Part shown: piece after piece, positions 59,281 through 62,222 of the stretch
How positions within the stretch are numbered: the stretch's first letter is position 1
Layout: each line of letters begins with the position of its first letter
From: Rhodanobacter soli
Lineage (GTDB): Bacteria; Pseudomonadota; Gammaproteobacteria; Xanthomonadales; Rhodanobacteraceae
DNA: 62,222 nt
Direction: 5' to 3'
Assembly (NCBI RefSeq): GCF_040548735.1
Contig: NZ_JBEPSD010000005.1
Span: 1-62,222 of the forward strand
Translations under genes and position numbers: made by a program
Notes under the pieces: generated by a model
Seen by the model: the letters and a program-made list of their open reading frames with translations, nothing else
Databases searched by the model: none
What the model was told of the DNA's origin: nothing

Positions 59281-62222
59281 ATGACGACCATGAGCAAGAG
59301 CACCCACCAGCGCAAGTCGCGCACCAACGTGTGCGCGCGTTCGATCCTGGCGTCGGGCAAGGCCTTGCCCTTGCGCAGGACCTGGCCGATCAGCCTGTGC
59401 GTCGGGTTGGCCGTCGGGTCGATCGTCTTCAGCGGCGATGCGCTGGCCGGTGGTCCCACTGGCGGCGTGGTCGTCGGCGGCACGGGTTCGATCACGCAGA
59501 GCGGCAACAGCACGGTCATCAACCAGGCATCGCAGAGGCTGGCGCTGAACTGGCAGACCTTCAACGTGGGCGCCAACGAATCGGTGCTGTTCAACCAGCC
59601 GGGTCGCTCGGCGGTGGCCCTGAACCGCATCCTCGACCAGAACCCCAGCCAGATCTTCGGCCGCATCAGCTCGAACGGCCAGATCTTCCTGATCAATACC
59701 CACGGCATCATCTTCGGAGCCACCGCTCAGATGAACGTGGGCGGCCTGCTTGCCAGCACGCTCGACCTCACGCCGAACGACTTCCTCGCCGGGCACTACA
59801 ACCTCAACGCGACCGGAGCCGGTGCCGGTATCGTCAACCACGGCCTGATCCAGGCCGCCAGCGGCGGTTCGATTGCCCTGGTCGGCGGCAGCGTGCTGAA
59901 CGACGGGCTGATCTTCGCCAACTACGGCAAGATCAACCTCGACGGCGCCGATCATGCCGTGCTCGATTTCGACGGCAACGGCCTGATCAATATCCAGATC
60001 ACCGGCGAACTGAAGCAGCGCCTGGACCAGCGCGAAGCAGCGGTCACCAACAAGGGAACCCTGCGCGCCGAAGACGGCACCGTGGTGTTGCAGGCCTCGG
60101 CGACGAAGGACCTGTTCACCGGCCTGGTCAACAACACGGGCGTCATCGACGCCAGCGGCATCAGCACCGACGGTGGCGTGGTGCGGCTGGTGGGCAATGG
60201 CGGAAACGTCGAGAGCAGCGGCAGCATCAACGTGTCCGGCGTGCATGGCGGCAGTGCGCAATTGCTGTCCGATCGGAATGTCGGCGTGACCGGCGGCAGC
60301 ATCGACGCATCCGGCGTCCTCGGCGGCGGCGACATCCGCGTGGGCGGCGGCTGGCAGGGGGGCGAAGGCCTGCAGACCGCGGCAGCGACCTATGTGGCAC
60401 CGGGCGCCGTGCTCAAGGCCGACGCCACGCAGCGGGGCGATGGCGGTTCGGTGGTGGTGTGGGGCAACGACGTCAACAACTTCTATGGCAGCATCAGCGC
60501 GCGCGGCGGTGCACTGGGCGGCAATGGCGGGCGGGTCGAGACCTCGTCGCATTACGGCTTGGACGTCCATGGCGGAGTGGATGCGTCGGCGCCGCAGGGC
60601 AAGGCCGGCATCTGGCTGATCGATCCTTACAACGTGACGATCAGCAGCGGCGCGGACGCCAATACCGGCACCGCGCCCAACTACACGGCAAGTGGTGCCG
60701 GTTCGGTAGTCAATGCCGGCGGAATTGGCGCGGCATTGACCGGCGGCACGAACGTATTCGTGTTCACCAACACGGCCGCCAACGGTTCCGAAACGGGCAA
60801 CATCACACTGAGTGCGCCGATCAGCGCCATCGGCGCCGGCTCGCTCTACCTGGAGGCCGTCGGCAGCATCCTGCTCGACAGCACCATCACCGGCAAGAAT
60901 GCCGGCAGCCCGCTCAACGTCTTCCTGTGGGCGAACTATGGCGGTGCCGCTGCCGGCACCACCTATTCGAGCAACGCAGTCTGTGCAACTTGCCAGGTAG
61001 TCATCGGCAGCACCGCCAGCGCCGGCATTACGACCTATGGCGGCAACGTCGATATCCGTACCGGCGACAACACGAATGCCGGTGGCGGGTTGCAGCTGGG
61101 CAGCAGCGGCACGATCACGGGCAGCATCAACGCGGGCAGCGGCAGCCTGAGCGTGACCAGCACAGGCATCAGCCAGCAAGCCGCCGGGGCCAGCAACATT
61201 CTGGCCGGCGCGGCGAACTTCGACGGCGGCGCGGGTGCGATATCGCTGGCCAACACGGGTAACATTTTCAGCGGCGTGGTGAGCCTCCACAACAGTGGCA
61301 GCAACGCCGTGACGCTGGACAACGGCAGCAACGCGCTGCAGTTGGGCACTTCGTCGGTGGGCAGCGGCACATTGACGGTGAATGCCGGCAGCATCACACA
61401 GAACGGTGCGATCACCCAGGCGTCGGCTGCGGGTGCAGCCAGCTTCAACGCATCCAATGCAATCACGTTGAACAATACCGGCAATTCCTTCACCGGCGCG
61501 GTGGGCCTGACCGGCAGCAACGTGAGCCTGGTGAACAGCAAGGCGACCGTGCTGGGGTCCACGACGGCGAGCGGCACGCTGAGCGTGACCAGCAACGGCG
61601 CCATGAGCCAGACCGGTGTGCTGAGCGCGACCGGCCTCGCCACGTTCACCCAGAACAGCACCACGGCCGGTGCCACGCAGGATATCGACCTCGGCAGCCA
61701 GAACAACAGTTTGCAGAATGGCGTGACGTTTGCCGCAGGTACCGGGGCAGGGATCAACAACCTGTCGCTGAAGAACACTGACGCGGCCCCCGGTACCCTG
61801 ACCCTGCCGGCGAGCGTCGCGGGCAACCTGACACTGAACTACACCACGGCATCGCTGACGGCGCCGGTAGTGAGCGTGGGCGGCGTCCTGGACCTGACCG
61901 CCGCCGGCGGCATCAGGATCGGCAGCAACATCACCACGACCGGAGCGCAGGCCTATCACAGCGCGGTGACGTTGGGCTCCAACGCCACGCTGGCCACGAC
62001 CAACGGCAACGTCAGCTTCGACAGCACGGTCGACAACGCCAACACCACGCCGCGCAACCTCACGGTGAATGCCGGCAGCGGCGCGGTGACGTTCGGCGGC
62101 GCGGTAGGCGGCGACGCCACCAACGGTGCGCTGGGGACGCTCGCTGTCAACAGCACAGGAACCACCAGCTTCAACGCGGCGGTGCAGGCAGCGAGCCTGA
62201 CCACGAATGTCGGCGGCAGCAC
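59281..62222 (+). CDS. Two-partner secretion exoprotein TpsA, filamentous-haemagglutinin type (5' part)
   Basis: Secreted or surface adhesin-like protein; at least 980 residues before the window edge with no stop seen. An extended signal peptide (basic start, hydrophobic LCVGLAVGSIVFSGDALAG) is followed by the TPS secretion domain: TVINQASQRLALNWQTFNVG, NPSQIFGRISSNGQIFLINT and HGIIFGATAQMNVGGLLAST. After it come Gly/Ser/Asn/Thr-rich beta-helix repeats. The NPSQI…GIIFG motif and pairing with TpsB make the assignment firm; the cargo activity would be in the missing C-terminus. ATG 59281 is used; ATG 59290 is an alternative. Confidence 0.92.
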   Translation, partial: MTTMSKSTHQRKSRTNVCARSILASGKALPLRRTWPISLCVGLAVGSIVFSGDALAGGPTGGVVVGGTGSITQSGNSTVINQASQRLALNWQTFNVGANESVLFNQPGRSAVALNRILDQNPSQIFGRISSNGQIFLINTHGIIFGATAQMNVGGLLASTLDLTPNDFLAGHYNLNATGAGAGIVNHGLIQAASGGSIALVGGSVLNDGLIFANYGKINLDGADHAVLDFDGNGLINIQITGELKQRLDQREAAVTNKGTLRAEDGTVVLQASATKDLFTGLVNNTGVIDASGISTDGGVVRLVGNGGNVESSGSINVSGVHGGSAQLLSDRNVGVTGGSIDASGVLGGGDIRVGGGWQGGEGLQTAAATYVAPGAVLKADATQRGDGGSVVVWGNDVNNFYGSISARGGALGGNGGRVETSSHYGLDVHGGVDASAPQGKAGIWLIDPYNVTISSGADANTGTAPNYTASGAGSVVNAGGIGAALTGGTNVFVFTNTAANGSETGNITLSAPISAIGAGSLYLEAVGSILLDSTITGKNAGSPLNVFLWANYGGAAAGTTYSSNAVCATCQVVIGSTASAGITTYGGNVDIRTGDNTNAGGGLQLGSSGTITGSINAGSGSLSVTSTGISQQAAGASNILAGAANFDGGAGAISLANTGNIFSGVVSLHNSGSNAVTLDNGSNALQLGTSSVGSGTLTVNAGSITQNGAITQASAAGAASFNASNAITLNNTGNSFTGAVGLTGSNVSLVNSKATVLGSTTASGTLSVTSNGAMSQTGVLSATGLATFTQNSTTAGATQDIDLGSQNNSLQNGVTFAAGTGAGINNLSLKNTDAAPGTLTLPASVAGNLTLNYTTASLTAPVVSVGGVLDLTAAGGIRIGSNITTTGAQAYHSAVTLGSNATLATTNGNVSFDSTVDNANTTPRNLTVNAGSGAVTFGGAVGGDATNGALGTLAVNSTGTTSFNAAVQAASLTTNVGGS
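61141..61780 (+). repeat. About 70-residue tandem repeats in TpsA
   Basis: Units begin SLSVTSTG (61141), TLTVNAGS (about 61369) and TLSVTSNG (about 61576). The first two also carry an NTGNxFxGxVxL block in their second half, where the third has diverged. Spacing is about 225 and 207 bp. Such repeats extend the beta-helix stalk and can change number by recombination. Confidence 0.5.

Noticed and set aside
57643..61959. A 1438-codon minus-strand open frame opposite the TPS genes
   Set aside because: It is a GC-driven shadow of the tpsB/tpsA codons, shows no domain features, and crosses two firmly identified plus-strand genes.

Overview
The window looks like the chromosome of a high-GC, denitrifying gammaproteobacterium of the Xanthomonadales, most likely Rhodanobacteraceae (Rhodanobacter-like). 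This rests on gene content (NirK with a fused cytochrome c domain, quinol-type NorB, a DnrO-like protein, FabA/FabB, UbiT/U/V) and on codon use; it is an inference, not a database match. No prophage, IS element or CRISPR array was seen.

Region 1 (1-12.4 kb), anaerobic respiration and anaerobic biosynthesis. It holds the 3' end of nirK-cytochrome c, an outer-membrane porin, a DUF2249 protein with an NnrS-like membrane protein, and a gene fusing a complete AroQ-type chorismate mutase to UbiT. Next come nadA-nadB, fabA-fabB, an HD-GYP protein, ubiV-ubiU on the minus strand, and a periplasmic DnrO-like protein.

Region 2 (12.4-21.1 kb, mostly minus strand). Five genes (SirB2-like, Tyr/Glu-type decarboxylase, Cds1-like cysteine desulfhydrase, prephenate dehydrogenase, ubiD) are joined by four successive ATGA stop/start overlaps. 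A perfect 13-bp hairpin separates them from quinol-dependent nitric oxide reductase norB. Upstream of norB lies a decayed segment with a truncated membrane-protein gene and a universal-stress-protein remnant that keeps its promoter site and ribosome binding site. Seven FNR/DNR-type 14-mers (TTGAY-N4-RTCAR) occur across the first 21 kb. Five sit 61-66 bp upstream of a start codon, so NO reduction, fatty acid, ubiquinone and porin genes may share one oxygen/NO-responsive regulator.

Region 3 (21.1-24.1 kb), housekeeping: a FimT/GspH pseudopilin, uvrB, and tRNA-Val(GAC) with a recognisable promoter and a following terminator.

Region 4 (25.0-57.0 kb), a type VI secretion cluster all on the plus strand. 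Structural block: tssB-tssC-hcp-tagJ-tssE-tssF-tssG-clpV. Cargo block: two unrecognised proteins (one with much lower GC), PAAR, a TPR-methyltransferase, vgrG and a DUF6931-like protein. Membrane and regulatory block: tagH/fha-tssK-tssL-tssM-tagF-pppA-ppkA plus a small membrane protein. The signalling genes are unusual. PpkA carries a C-terminal formylglycine-enzyme-like (TagR-like) domain and four Thr-containing N-terminal repeats; the same motif occurs once in TssL. TagF is fused to a degenerate PP2C domain just before the intact PP2C. No tssA or tssJ is visible.

Region 5 (57.5 kb to the end): a two-partner secretion pair, a TpsB transporter and the start of a large TpsA exoprotein cut by the window edge.
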